A stretch of DNA of 64,000 nucleotides from Lactuca virosa (Eukaryota > Streptophyta > Magnoliopsida > Asterales > Asteraceae). Shown here in pieces: positions 1 through 10,483 of this stretch. The position numbers and the translations under genes are program-made. Location: contig CAKMRJ010005634.1 of the NCBI GenBank assembly GCA_928212115.1, positions 178,100,693 to 178,164,692 on the forward strand, read 5' to 3'. The notes under the pieces were generated by a model, which was not told where the DNA came from, did no database searches, and saw only the letters and a list, made by a program, of their open reading frames with translations. The stretch's first letter is position 1, and each line of letters starts with the position of its first letter.

Positions 1-1240
1 CAAAGATTAGGGTGCTAGCCAGAAGGTGGACAAGATGAACAACCTGGACAAGATGAAACCCAAGAGCAACGCATGGGATCTTCGTCTAGTGGTGCTGATG
101 TCGGGAAGGATGATGGGTCTAAATCTATAGTAAAGAGAAGATCAAAGAGGGTCATTCAACAAACTGATAGATATGTGGGATGTGTGAATTCAGGTGAGCT
201 TGACTCCATTTCTTTTACTTTAGTAGCAGGAGAAGACATTGACACTGAGGAACCTCAATCGTATAAAGAGGTTGTGGCGAGTAAAGAAGCAAATGAGTGG
301 TTGATGGCCATCAATGAAGAAATGCAATCTTTAGAGAAGAATGAAACATGGGATGTTGTTCCATTACCAAAGGGAGCAAAGCCAGTGGGATGCAAATGCA
401 TCTTTTAGAAGAAGGATGGGATACCAGAAGTTAAACCATATAGGTTCACGACAAGGTTGGTGGTGAAAGGTTTTTATAAGAAAGAATGAATTGATTATCA
501 CGAGGTGTTCTCACCGGTCGTGAAGCACAAGAAAATTCGGGTTCTTTTGGCCATGGTGAGGGAATTTGATATGGAGCTTGAACAGCTCGATGTGAAAACT
601 GCATTTCTTCATGGGAACTTAGAAGAGAAGATTTATATGTCCCAACCAGAAGGGTTCCTTGATTCTAAGAAGGATCATGTATGTTTGCAGAAGAAATCCT
701 TGTATGGTTAAAAGCAGTCTCCAAGACAATGGTACAAGAGATTTGATTCATTCATGATCTCGAATGGCTACACTCGAAACCAGTTTGACAATTGTGTTTA
801 CTTAAAGGAATTGTCACCATATTCCTACATATATATGTTGCTATATGTTGATGATATGCTCATCGCAGCCAAGGACATGTCTGGAATAAATGAATTGAAG
901 GCGACCCTGAAGAATGAGTTCGAAATGAAGGATTTGGGAGCAACAAAGAAGATAATTGGAATGGAGATACAAAGGGATAGAAAAGGAGGCTGTTTGTGTA
1001 TTTCTCAACAGAAGTACATTGAGAAAGTTCAACAATCCTTCAATTGTGATTAGTCCAAGCTAGGTGGAACTCCTTTGGTAGCTCACTTTAAACTTAGTCC
1101 AAACACTATACTCACTACTAATGAAGAAGGGAAGTACATGAGCATGGTTCCATAATCAAGTGCTATTGGAAGTCTCATCTATGCTATGGTCTGTACCAGA
1201 CCTGATTTGGCTCATGTAGTTAGTGTGGTTAGCAAGTTTA
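1..1240 (+). pseudogene. Family C copia pol fragment (linker, RT, start of RNase H)
   Basis: Fragment of a Ty1/copia polyprotein, cut by the window at its left edge. It reads from the integrase-RT linker through the RT palm (positions 505-711 include the QLDVKTAFLHG block; 754-1053 include YVDDM at about 841) into the RNase H entry (RPDLAHVVS at about 1197). In-frame stops at 406-408, 487-489 and 709-711 break RT. A second copy at 22250-23540 is almost identical and carries the same three stops. After about 1240 the homology ends abruptly and sequence of another copia family (A') begins. TNT1/Tork-like by the general look of the RT; the lineage was not tested. Confidence 0.85.
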
Positions 1241-2161
1241 TGAGTTGGCTCAAGTGCTATTGGGCTGAAGGACGATATTAGTTTAGATTAGATAGTTTAG
1301 AAACGTGTAATATATAAGTTGTTATTAACATTTGATGATTAAATAAAAGAGTATTATTTATAAGTAAAGTTACTGTCTTATGTTAATCATTTACCTATTG
1401 TTTTATTTTGCATGTTTTGACTTCCTGAATAATTGAATTATTTGATAATAATCGAATTATTCGAACGGTCCACAGTCGTTCATAAGTTGGAAGTAGATAT
1501 GAATGAAGACTGTCATGAATTGGTGTGTAGAAAGTCTAAAATATATTAGACATAGCAAAGGTTTGCTACAACATTCATGAGTGCTTATGAACTTGATTTG
1601 AGCTTTGGAATAAACCCACACTTGCTGGAATCACTTCATGGAATTTATCACGAGTGATCGCAAGATGCTAATATCATATGGTCTTAAAACCTAGATATAT
1701 GGTTTATTGTTTGCTAATTGGTTGTGCATTGATAATGCGTAAACGCATCAGTAACTTGATGTTATAAAACGCATTGTTGTGTATTATTTTATTAGTGAAT
1801 AGTAAATACATATAATTCGAAGTTTATCTGTTCCTTTTATCCTAAGAGGGTAAAAGCGATATCAGGGCCCCTCGATGATTTGATTTGACTTATGTGCCGG
1901 GCCCGGTCAGGACTGAATTGGTGTGTTCAATTAAGTTCTATGTCAAATGAATCTGAGATCGAGAAACCAATTGCTGGACAATAAGTATCATAATATTCCA
2001 TGTAATTATCCGCACGATATCTAGAATAGAGGATTATACGATCCCTTATCTAAAGGACAGGTTGCTGATAAGATCAGAGTTTGACAGCGTCTGTGAGAGC
2101 TACGATTGCTAATCAGATTGTGCTTACATTTGTAGTTACTAGACTTATCCAAGTGGGAGAC
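1241..2161 (+). mobile_element. A' copia element: RNase H end, 3' UTR and polypurine tract
   Basis: The short remnant after the junction matches the C-terminus of the RNase H ORF of elements B and D (the GLKDDIS region, about 1257-1280). The 3' UTR that follows is shared by A', B, D and B2. It contains a tetraloop hairpin at 1735-1748 (ATGCG, TAAA, CGCAT) and a CCGGGCCCGG palindrome at 1897-1906. The polypurine tract AAGTGGGAGAC (2151-2161) directly precedes the LTR. The rest of A' lies outside the window or was replaced by the family C fragment. Confidence 0.8.
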
Positions 2162-2944
2162 TGTTGGATTAGTGTCTAAGCCCGTAACTATATTTGGTAA
2201 GTACTTGACCCGGTTGTGCATGGTCCTTTTGGGTTGCCTTCACCATAGAAACTTGACAGGGTGATTTATGAAGAGAGAGAAGATATTATGATTTATTAAT
2301 ATATTATGAGAATAACATATTAAAGGAATAATCATATTATTTAATTAATATTAGTCATAGATTAATTAGGAATTAATTTGGTGACTAAAAGAGGTTAATT
2401 GAATAAAGGGGCTTAAACTGTCAAATGTGTGATAGTTGTGTTTTGGGCTATGGATCCTTATGAGTTATAGGGTGGCCGAAATTAAGGAGTATGGGCTCCT
2501 TGAATTCGTCCAAGCCTTACTCTAGAAGGATCCTTGGATTTCTTAGTGATTAAGTTATTCAATTAGGGTTAAGGATGTAACCCTAGAAGCACACAGTATA
2601 AATAAACTCCTAGGGTTGGAGAAATCGGCCACCTTGCTTCCTTGGGAACCCTAGAGCCGATTTCTACACCTCTCCTCTCTCTCCAAATCATCCTCTTGCT
2701 AGTTGGTTTTTGTAAGCCATTAGAGGAGTGACAATTGTGACTCTAAGCTCCAAAAACAAGAAGATTCAAGCAAGCAACTAAAGGTATTCATATAGATCTG
2801 ATTTCATATGTCAATTTGAATTGTATACACTAGATCTAGGATTTGCAAGACTTGGATAATTGCATGTTCATTTAGAGAAACCTAGATCCAAGCATTAGGG
2901 TTTTCATGTGCACATAGGAAAGTTCTTATGGCTCAAACCCATCA
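2162..2944 (+). repeat. 3' LTR of A' copia element
   Basis: Starts TGTTGGATTAG immediately after the polypurine tract and ends near ...CCCATCA, about 783 bp. It has the family layout: TGTTGGAT start with 'gtgtctaag' block, AT-rich U3, a telomere-like inverted pair (AGGGTT then AACCCT, about 2566-2586), TATAAATA at 2597-2604, and a 3' end rich in 'catagatccaagg'-like sequence. The terminal CCAACA of its relatives reads CCATCA here. Sequence of element B's LTR starts directly after it at 2945. The left TSD is outside the window, so no TSD can be checked. Confidence 0.8.
2597..2604 (+). promoter_or_regulatory. TATA box in A' LTR
   Basis: TATAAATA sits about 10 bases downstream of the AACCCT half of an inverted AGGGTT/AACCCT pair, the same layout as in the other LTRs of this family (2957, 20475, 39435, 58775). 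Transcription would start roughly 30 bases downstream by analogy with plant promoters; the start itself cannot be read from sequence. Confidence 0.55.
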
Positions 2945-3090
2945 AATGCAACATACTATATAAGCATGCTTCTAGCAACCAAAATCGGCTACACAAGAGA
3001 GACAAGAGGGCAAGGCCGATTTCAAGTGTTAGACATTTCTCTCAAAGTTTATTCCAAGAGCATTTGGTGTTGAGTGAAACATTTGAGGCA
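2945..3090 (+). repeat. 5' LTR of copia element B, first part (truncated)
   Basis: Matches positions 20464-20610 of B's own 3' LTR nearly base for base, including TATATAAG at 2957-2964. The first 400 or so bases of the LTR are missing at the junction with A', and it stops at GAGGCA where the Sirevirus LTR begins. The end of the same LTR resumes at 13576. About 170 bp of LTR (equivalent to about 20611-20780) are missing between the two parts, so the Sirevirus insertion was followed by a deletion at its left side. Confidence 0.85.
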
Positions 3091-3289
3091 CCACCTATAT
3101 ATACCAACAAGGACCGAAAACAGTTTTCTGTCAGGCAGACCGAAAACTGGTTTTCGGTCACACCTTAACCGAGAACCTTCTAAGACCGAAAACAAAAAAC
3201 ATGACCAAAAGACTCCAAAATACATTGTCAAATGCCCTAACTCATCTATACATTGTTGCCTAGCCCAAACCATATATATTGGCCCTTCA
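3090..3289 (-). repeat. Truncated 3' LTR of Sirevirus-like element
   Basis: The last 200 bases match 13377-13575 of the right LTR with only a handful of differences, and end in the same CCCTTCA (reverse complement TGAAGGG start). The portion equal to 13186-13376 is absent, so the two LTRs are unequal and the left TSD is lost. It contains imperfect palindromes built on GACCGAAAAC and GTTTTCGGTC. Confidence 0.85.
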
Positions 3290-3300
3290 ATCTCCCCCTT
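3290..3300 (-). other. Polypurine tract of Sirevirus-like element
   Basis: Reads AAGGGGGAGAT on the minus strand, directly against the TGAAGGG start of the LTR. Plus-strand DNA priming site. The same AGGGGGAG core recurs at about 6929-6939 just after pol, as is typical of Sireviruses. Confidence 0.8.
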
Positions 3301-3319
3301 GGTTTGCGGCTAGCATGAA

Positions 3320-4903
3320 TCAGTCTTTATCAACCACCAGCACGTCTGACTTTCCCATGGCTCCATTCCACATCTCCTTTTGAATAATATCAGCAACCAT
3401 GGCAGTGTACTCCTTAGCAGCAGACTGAAAAAGGTCTTCGGCCACCTTGATCTGATGATGAGAAAGCTGATGTATATCCCACTTTCCAAACTGTAGCAGA
3501 TCCCTCTTTTCATACAAACGAATACATCCATGTTCAAGTTTGATGACAGCGGAAGCTGTAGTTTCATCAAACACCCAGTATTGCATGGACTTTAGAGATC
3601 CATCTGGATGGTTCTGAAGGATAGGAATATGCTTTACTTGATTAGTAGCAGGCCACATCACAGATCTAAGAGGCTGATTGGTTTTGGGATCAATGATACT
3701 CGAGTATATTTTGATGATAGACTCTGCAGTCTTCATTGAGGGAAAGCCCTTTGCCACTTGATCTTCCAAAAATAACTTGAATTGTGTCGCCTTGGGTTCA
3801 TTTGATGGATTTGCAAAAGGAGCCTTAGACAACTCCGTAAGATCAACCCTGGTCCAAGAGTGGAAGTCGTGAGCATCTTTATACAATTCGGTATTTCCAC
3901 TCTTCCTTCTCACGATCCACATGTTCAGAGAGTCGTGGAATCCCCATGAGATGATCCCTGACTTATCACCATATACGTCGCTGAAGCGATTTTCTCCAAG
4001 ATCCGTAAAGGTGATGTTTGGTTGACCCCCGGGAGCATTCTGATCCGAGCTCCTCTTGAACAAAAATTGACCCTTCTCAGCAGACTTGGCTAGTTTAGCA
4101 CGTTTTAACCCCACGAAATTTGGAGCCTGCGCTGGTTCTTTGTCAAAACGATCGACAATCGTGGTTGTTCTTGTAGGAGGTGGAACTACGGGAGCGTCTT
4201 GATTGGGAAGATAGACCCTTGGCTCATCGACAGATGATTTGAATTTGTCACCAAGTTCTTCTTCCAGCTTCTTCTTCAAATCATAATACCTGGCGGTCAA
4301 CAAACCAAAATGCGTCTGAAGATCGGTGATCTGCTTTGTCTTCAGAGCTTTATCTTCAAGAAGATCAGCAACTTGAAGATTGAGCTTGGCGTTCTCAGTT
4401 TGAAGGTCTGCAACCTTGATATCAAGCTCAATATTTTTCTGGTTCAGCACACCAATCTCCTTTGTCAGCTCAAGCACTGAGGCATCATCATCTCCAGATA
4501 TACCTTCCTCAAAGGATATTCCTTTTCCGCGTGAGGAGTGAGTTGGACTTAATTGCTGGGCCAAATGAATGGCTAGTCTCTCAGAGACAGCATCATGATA
4601 AGGCCTTGGAGGAGACGATCTCAGCCCAGCAGACGAACCACCAGCTTCATGGATAGAGCTGGGATTCTTTTGAATGGGCACAGATGAGGAAGGGGAAAAT
4701 GTTGTAGATGGAGGAGTCTCTGTGGTTTGAGTTGGATCAGGAAAAATTACTCCCACCCTTGGATCAATTCTGCGTCTTTTCATCGGGGGCTGGGAGGTCA
4801 GGACTGTCTGGGTATCACTTGTAATTGGCTCGGATGTAGGAACCACATTATCAAGGGGATGAATCCCTGATGATATGTCCATTTGAGTTGAAGAATCAGC
4901 CAC
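3320..4903 (-). CDS. Env-like extra ORF of Sirevirus-like element (about 520 aa, open)
   Basis: Open reading frame downstream of pol, in the position of the Sirevirus env-like gene. The codon at 4903 is GTG, not ATG; the first in-frame ATG is at 4882-4880. The frame stays open upstream to a TAG near 4957, beyond which similar acidic residues continue, so the native start was probably further upstream. Residues 1-140 are Ser/Thr/Pro-rich with a basic cluster KRRR (about 43-46) that could be a nuclear localisation signal. Residues about 145-215 form a long heptad-rich coiled coil. Residues about 270-500 look globular, with many Trp. I see no signal peptide and no hydrophobic membrane segment, so an envelope function is doubtful. 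It is by far the longest intact frame of this element. Confidence 0.7.
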   Translation of the reverse strand: MADSSTQMDISSGIHPLDNVVPTSEPITSDTQTVLTSQPPMKRRRIDPRVGVIFPDPTQTTETPPSTTFSPSSSVPIQKNPSSIHEAGGSSAGLRSSPPRPYHDAVSERLAIHLAQQLSPTHSSRGKGISFEEGISGDDDASVLELTKEIGVLNQKNIELDIKVADLQTENAKLNLQVADLLEDKALKTKQITDLQTHFGLLTARYYDLKKKLEEELGDKFKSSVDEPRVYLPNQDAPVVPPPTRTTTIVDRFDKEPAQAPNFVGLKRAKLAKSAEKGQFLFKRSSDQNAPGGQPNITFTDLGENRFSDVYGDKSGIISWGFHDSLNMWIVRRKSGNTELYKDAHDFHSWTRVDLTELSKAPFANPSNEPKATQFKLFLEDQVAKGFPSMKTAESIIKIYSSIIDPKTNQPLRSVMWPATNQVKHIPILQNHPDGSLKSMQYWVFDETTASAVIKLEHGCIRLYEKRDLLQFGKWDIHQLSHHQIKVAEDLFQSAAKEYTAMVADIIQKEMWNGAMGKSDVLVVDKD

Positions 4904-5034
4904 TTGAACGGTAACCGGAGGCTCAACTTCTCGATCGTCAGCTTTCTCCCTTATCTACGATGTTAAATTGGCACCATCATCGATATCTTTGAGGAAGTCA
5001 TCGAGGTCTTCATTTGACAATGGGTCTCAGTGAA

Positions 5035-5260
5035 CTCTTCTCGGTCAAGACAGTCAGACCGAAAGCCCTAGGACCGAACAGAGTGTAGACCGAAAGCCAT
5101 ATGGGACCAAATACAACTTCGACCGAAAGCCGTCTAAGCCGGTTTGACCGAAAACGGCTCGGCTTGACCGAAAGCCGGTGAACCGAAAATGGCTCGGCAT
5201 GACCGAAAGCCGGTTAGCCGATGGACCGAAAACGGCTCGACCGAAAGCTCGCCGACAGTT
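5035..5260 (-). repeat. GACCGAAA word array
   Basis: About ten copies of GACCGAAA or a one-base variant, followed by AGCC or ACGG, lie 15-25 bases apart, often alternating with GCTCGGC. The same word makes the palindromes of this element's LTRs (3118-3200 and 13398-13470). It lies just upstream of the env-like ORF in element orientation, so it could belong to that ORF's leader or promoter (inference). Confidence 0.8.
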
Positions 5261-6161
5261 CTTGTTTTCACGATTTCGCCATTATTTCACGGTTGATTCT
5301 CGGTAAAAATTACATGGGCATGGTCGAAATCTTCATACCTTTAAGAAAAACAAGTCGATTTGAAGAAATAACACAAAAAAAATTTTCGAGGGTTGAGAGG
5401 ATTCTTGGAGGTTTTCGGTCAGAGAGAATGAAATGAGGGAAGAAACCGATTTCGGTATCCCCATTCCCTTATATACCTGGTCCGTATCTGGTGGGCTGCA
5501 CCCGAAAATATGTGAGGCCCAATACCCAAAACCATTTTAAAATTAAAACTCTTGGAGGATTAATTTCAAAATAAAATAAAATAAAATAAAATTTTCTAAA
5601 TTTTACCAATCCTAAAAATTTAAAGAATAAAAATAAAAATAAAAATAAAAATAATAAAATAAAAACATTTTCTAAAATTTATCAATCCTAAAAAATGAAA
5701 ATAAAATAAAAATAAAAAATACTAAAATTTTAATTGTAACTAAATTTAATCCTCTATCTGAAATTAATATCATTTATAGTGTGGGATGAAAGTTGTTAGA
5801 CAAACATTTTCCATTTATCAGTACCTCTCCTTTCATGAATAGATCTGGTCGATCGCCGGTATTGTGGTCCACTTAAGCACGTAAAATTTTGACAAATTTT
5901 AGGAATTCTATCAGTAACAGGATAGATTGATCCTAAGTTACTAGATAAAAATACCTAAGGACCATTTATCTGAGGACGACCAAGGATATTGTTGTCCACC
6001 TAAATTGAGCAGCGAGATCTACAGACAATCTAGAATTGTTCAATTTTAGATGTACTAGAACATGTTTCCCGCTTCCTGACATACCCCAATAATCAAGAAC
6101 TTCCGAGATACTCCTTACTTTAGGTGAGCAGACGATTATTCATAGAAAGGATAGATTTAGA
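5261..6161 (-). other. Sirevirus untranslated spacer, A-rich part
   Basis: No coding sequence recognised. 5560-5735 is low complexity, made of repeated AAAAT and AAAATAAA units. 5830-6150 is non-repetitive and unassigned. It belongs to the spacer between pol and the env-like ORF. Confidence 0.6.
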
Positions 6162-6432
6162 TTGCATATGCTGTACACTCAGGTTGGATCTTTCAATCAC
6201 GCAGAGAGTGAAACATATGACTGACTAGACTTTCAGAGGGATTGAGAAGTAGAAGGTTGCATATGCTGTGTACCAGGTCGGATTGTTAATCACGCAAAGG
6301 AGACAGCATATGGCTAACAGATAGGAAGAATTGCATAGATAGAAGATGCAGAGAAATAGAGTTGCATATGCTGCAGTCCAGGTCGGATCTTTCGATCAAA
6401 CAGAGGAGGCAACATATGACTAACAGTAGGAG
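6162..6432. repeat. Three-copy GCATATG repeat in the Sirevirus spacer
   Basis: Three degenerate units begin at 6162, 6257 and 6362. Each opens TTGCATATGCTG, has a core resembling CAGGTCGGATCTTTC then ATCACGCA, and closes with CATATGACT or CATATGGCT. Period about 95-105 bases. Unit ends are mutually inverted (GCATATG against CATATG), so each unit could fold back. Confidence 0.75.
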
Positions 6433-6998
6433 ATAAAGAAAATAATTTCCTACAGACCTACTTTATCAGAATTCCCCAGTCGCCCCGTCAATATCGGAAT
6501 TAAGGACAAAATCCATACATCAAGGAAAAGTTAAACCACGGTTCTAGATACAGATTCTTTAATGTAACTGGTGGATTCTCATGTATATCTCTCTGCTCAA
6601 CCTATCCGAACGTCGTATTGTCAGGCTAAATGGAACTATCTAGATCAGAAATTGTCAAATCTCTAGATTCCTTAAGTTCATCTGCACCTAGTCAAGACCA
6701 TTAAATTTTTCGTGCCTACCAGCGCATCGAACACAGAGCCTAGACAATTTAGCTTTGGTACTTTACACAGACTCAGATTCCTGTTATCACAAGCTGATAT
6801 CACTTCCCATCACATCATTTCTCAGCGATATTTTTGATTTTTTGTTTTTCTAATGTTTTTGGATTTTCTGATTTTCTATTGTTTTTGGATTTTTAATTTT
6901 CTAATTTTTGTTTGGTTTTTGTTTATTTCTCCCCCTAAATTTGTGCATGGGTGAGAATGAAATTAAAATGCGCAAATTTAAACTAACCTAAACAAAAA
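6433..6998 (-). other. Sirevirus spacer next to pol, with PPT-like motif
   Basis: Noncoding. 6830-6925 is T-rich with repeated 'gtttttggatttt' units. 6929-6939 reads TTTAGGGGGAG on the minus strand shortly after the pol end, matching the extra PPT-like motif known from Sireviruses. Confidence 0.55.
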
Positions 6999-9900
6999 TT
7001 AATCCTCAAAGCGAATCATTTTCAAAAAGTTTACCAGCACATCGAATCGAGCTTTGTTAAATGGCTTGGTGAACAGATCTGCCACATTATTAGCAGTGGG
7101 AACCTGTTCTAGCCGAATGAGCGAGCGCTCATAACAATATCTGATAAAATGAACTTTGATGTCGATGTGCTTGGTTTTTGAGTGCTGGACCGGATTTTTA
7201 GCAATTTGGATTGCAACCTCATTATCACAGAAGATAGGGGTTTCTTGAAAATTCAAACCTTAGTCCAACAGCTGATGTTGGATCCATATGACTTGAGAAC
7301 AACAGGCAGACGCAACCACATACTTCGCTTCTGCTGTTGAGGTCGAGACAGTATTCTGCTTCTTGCATTGCCAAGATACCATCCTATCTCCTAAAAATTG
7401 ACATCCGCCTGAAGTCGATTTCCTGTCAAGCTCGCAGCGTCCGTAATTGCTGTCTGCAAAAGCATAAAGATCAAATTCGGAATTTTTCGGATACCAAAGA
7501 CCCAGTTTTAGGCTGCCTTTGAGGTACCGAAAAATCCTTTTAACAACAATAAAATGAGACAGTTTAGGATTAGCCTGGTAGTGCGCGCATTGACAGACCG
7601 CAAACATAATGTCTGGGCAAACTGGCAGTCAGATACATCAGCAATCCGATCATCGATCTGTAGTACGTTTGATCTACAGATTCGCCTTCAAGATCAGGAG
7701 TCAGTAGTGGTCTCTCTGCCATGGGTGTCAAGGCAGGTTTAGCGTCTCTGAAGCCGAACTTCTCGAGCATATCATCCACATATTTGGCTTGATGAATCAG
7801 GATTCCGGCTGAAGATTGTTTGACCTGAAGCCCCAAAAACGTGGTCATTTCCCCTAAAGAACTCATCTCGAACCGCTTTTTCATAACATCCTCGAACTCC
7901 TTGCATAGCTGAGGACTCGTCGACCCGAAAATGATATCGTCCACGTATATTTGGACAATAATTTGGTCTGCACCGACATGCTTGATGAATAGGGTCTGAT
8001 CGATTGTGCCACGTGAGTAGCCATGATTGAGCAAGTGCTGTGTTAGGGTAGCATACTAGGCTCTAGGAGCTTGATGCAGCCCATACAAAGCCTTGTCTAA
8101 CTTGTAGACATGGTTGGGAAGTTTTGAGTTAACAAACCCAGGAGGTTGGTCAACATAAATCTCCTCCTTCACCTTGCCGTACTAGAAAGCCGTCTTGACG
8201 TCCATTTGATATACGGTGAAGTTCATGTAGGAAGCATAGGAGAGGAAGATATGAATAGCCTCCAAGCGTGCCACCAGAGCATAGACCTCTGTATAATCAA
8301 GACCCTCAATTTGTCTAAACCCACGGACCACCAATCTCGCCTTATTACGTACAATTACACCCGAATCATCTTGCTTGTTACGAAACACCCATCTAGTGTC
8401 GAGAGATTTCTTGCCTTTTGGCAGCTCCACCAACTTCCAAACCCCGAGCTTTTCGAATTGATTGAGCTCGTCATGCATGGCATCCACCCAGCTGGGCTCA
8501 TTCAAAGCCATTTCGACGTTCTTGAGCTCTATTTGAGAAATAAAGCAAGAATAGAGACACGTGTTGACATCTCCACTCTGGCTTCTAGTTCGAACACCGT
8601 CACCCAGCTGGCCAATGACGTTCTCGATCGGATGATCGCGCTGTATGTGAGAGGGGATTTCGTGACTGATGTCATTAAGTGAAACGGGAAGATTATGAAT
8701 ATTAATAGCTCCTTCATGTGCTAAAGAATCCACTGTAGATGTACTAGTTTTGTTTGTTGGATTTGCTACAAACTCTTCAACGATTTGTTCTGGAAAGAGA
8801 AGTTCCATCAGATTTTAAGTGACAGCGGAAGCATCTTGGTTCATGAACTCTCTTTCACTTGGAGTTAGAGGAGCAGCATCAGCATCTGGAGCAGATTGTT
8901 GTGTTGAGGACTCAGGAGAAGCGATTGGAACAGATGACTCCACTGGAGGATCAGTAGCAGAAACCAATGGCGGTTTGTAGACAACCTCTTCATCTTCGTC
9001 TTTAATGATAGTCTTCGAGACAGAGGTAGACCCGCTTGGTTATCAGTCGACACACTAAAAGATTTGAATAGTGATGTGTAGTCAAATAGCCAATCAGGAC
9101 CCACCCTAGCGTCCGTATCATTCTCTTCAAGCCAGCGAACATCGAAAGACTCCACGATTTGTTTCGTCTTCTTGTTGTATACCCTGTAAGCAGTACGAGC
9201 AGCGTATCTGAAAATGTAGCAATCATCAGCTTTTGCATTGAATTTTGGGTTGGATTGCAAGTGGAGAAGGGTGCAAGGGCAGCCAAATACTCGGAAATGG
9301 CTGACAGATGGCTTGTGTCCATAGAGAATCGCATACGGGGTTTTCATCTGGGCTTTGTTGATCAGAACATGATTTTGAACGTAACACGCAGTGTTGATCG
9401 CCTCCGCCCAAAAGAAAACTGGAAGTTTAGAATCACATAGCATCATCCTCGCTGCGTCTTGTAGCGTCCGATTCCTCCGCTCAGCAACACCATTTTGTTG
9501 TGGTGTCCGAACAAACTGAATTGACGCACAATACCCTTCTCAGCGCAGAAATGATCAAGAACAGCATTCTTAAATTCTGTTCCGTTGTCTGTGCGAAGCG
9601 CTTTCACTCGGTGGTTGGTTTGATTCTCGATCATTACAATGAACTTCTTGATGAGGTCAGCGATCCCAACTTTGTTGGATAGAAAGAAAACCCACGTGAA
9701 ACGAGAGAAATCGTCTATCACAACGAGACAATACGAATTTCGGTTGATGCTGAGGACGTTGACCGGACCAAACAAATCCATATGCAACAATTGGAGTAAC
9801 TGACTGATGGAGGTGACCTGCTTTGGCAGATGTGGTTTCCGATGATGTTTGCCTTGAGCACAGGAAACACATTTTTCAAAAGTGATGGAATCTCTGACAG

Positions 9901-10407
9901 GTAGACCGCGGACCATTTCGTTCTTAGCAAGCCGGTTCAGTTCTTTGCATTTTCATGGCCGAGTTGACGATGCAACAACATTGCGTTTTGTTCTGAGACT
10001 CTGGAAAAGAGACAAGTGACTTCATCGGGTACATTGCTGTTCATGTCAATAATATAGGCATTCCCATCCCGCTTAGATTTGACGAGAATCCACTCCTCCG
10101 GAATGATAATGACAGGCTTTAAGATTAGACATTCTTTATTGGTGAAGTGTGTTGAGAAACCCTTGTCGCAGATTTGAGAATAACTCAGTAGACTGTGCTT
10201 CAACTCAGGAGCATAATTGACATTCTCAAAACTGAGCACTCCATTGATCACCGTTCCCTTCTGCGTTATCTTTCTGCCTTCTCCGCCCGCAAAGGAGACA
10301 TATCCCCCATTAAATGTCTGAATGTCGTGCTGTTGGGAGATATCTCCAGTCATGTGCCGGGAGCAGCCGCTGTCGACATACCATGGTCTGACGACATTCC
10401 TCCGCAA
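6999..10407 (-). pseudogene. Sirevirus-like pol (protease, integrase, RT, RNase H), broken
   Basis: Copia-order polyprotein in pieces. Protease with WYVDSGCSRHMTGD near the start of 10407-9937, then the GAG-preintegrase segment. Integrase in 9916-9443 (first catalytic Asp in HMDLFGPV near 9778, second in RTDNGTEF), continuing at 9446-8865 after a frameshift. RT in 8808-8182 (MDVKTAF) and 8034-7570, with YVDD at about 7947-7936. RNase H in 7607-6999 (FADSNYG; STAEAKYV, where the usual Glu before Y is Lys; FCDNEVAI). Stops split RT near 8180 and RNase H near 7258; frameshifts occur near 9440 and 7600. It ends KMIRFED. Confidence 0.85.
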
Positions 10408-10483
10408 CTATCCCTGCATGATGAGCGGAATTATTTAGATTTGGGGACCCAGGTCATTACAGTCCTGGGTTGACCCTTAACTT

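Noticed and set aside
8146..8682. 178-codon plus-strand frame
   Set aside because: Antisense shadow of the Sirevirus RT.
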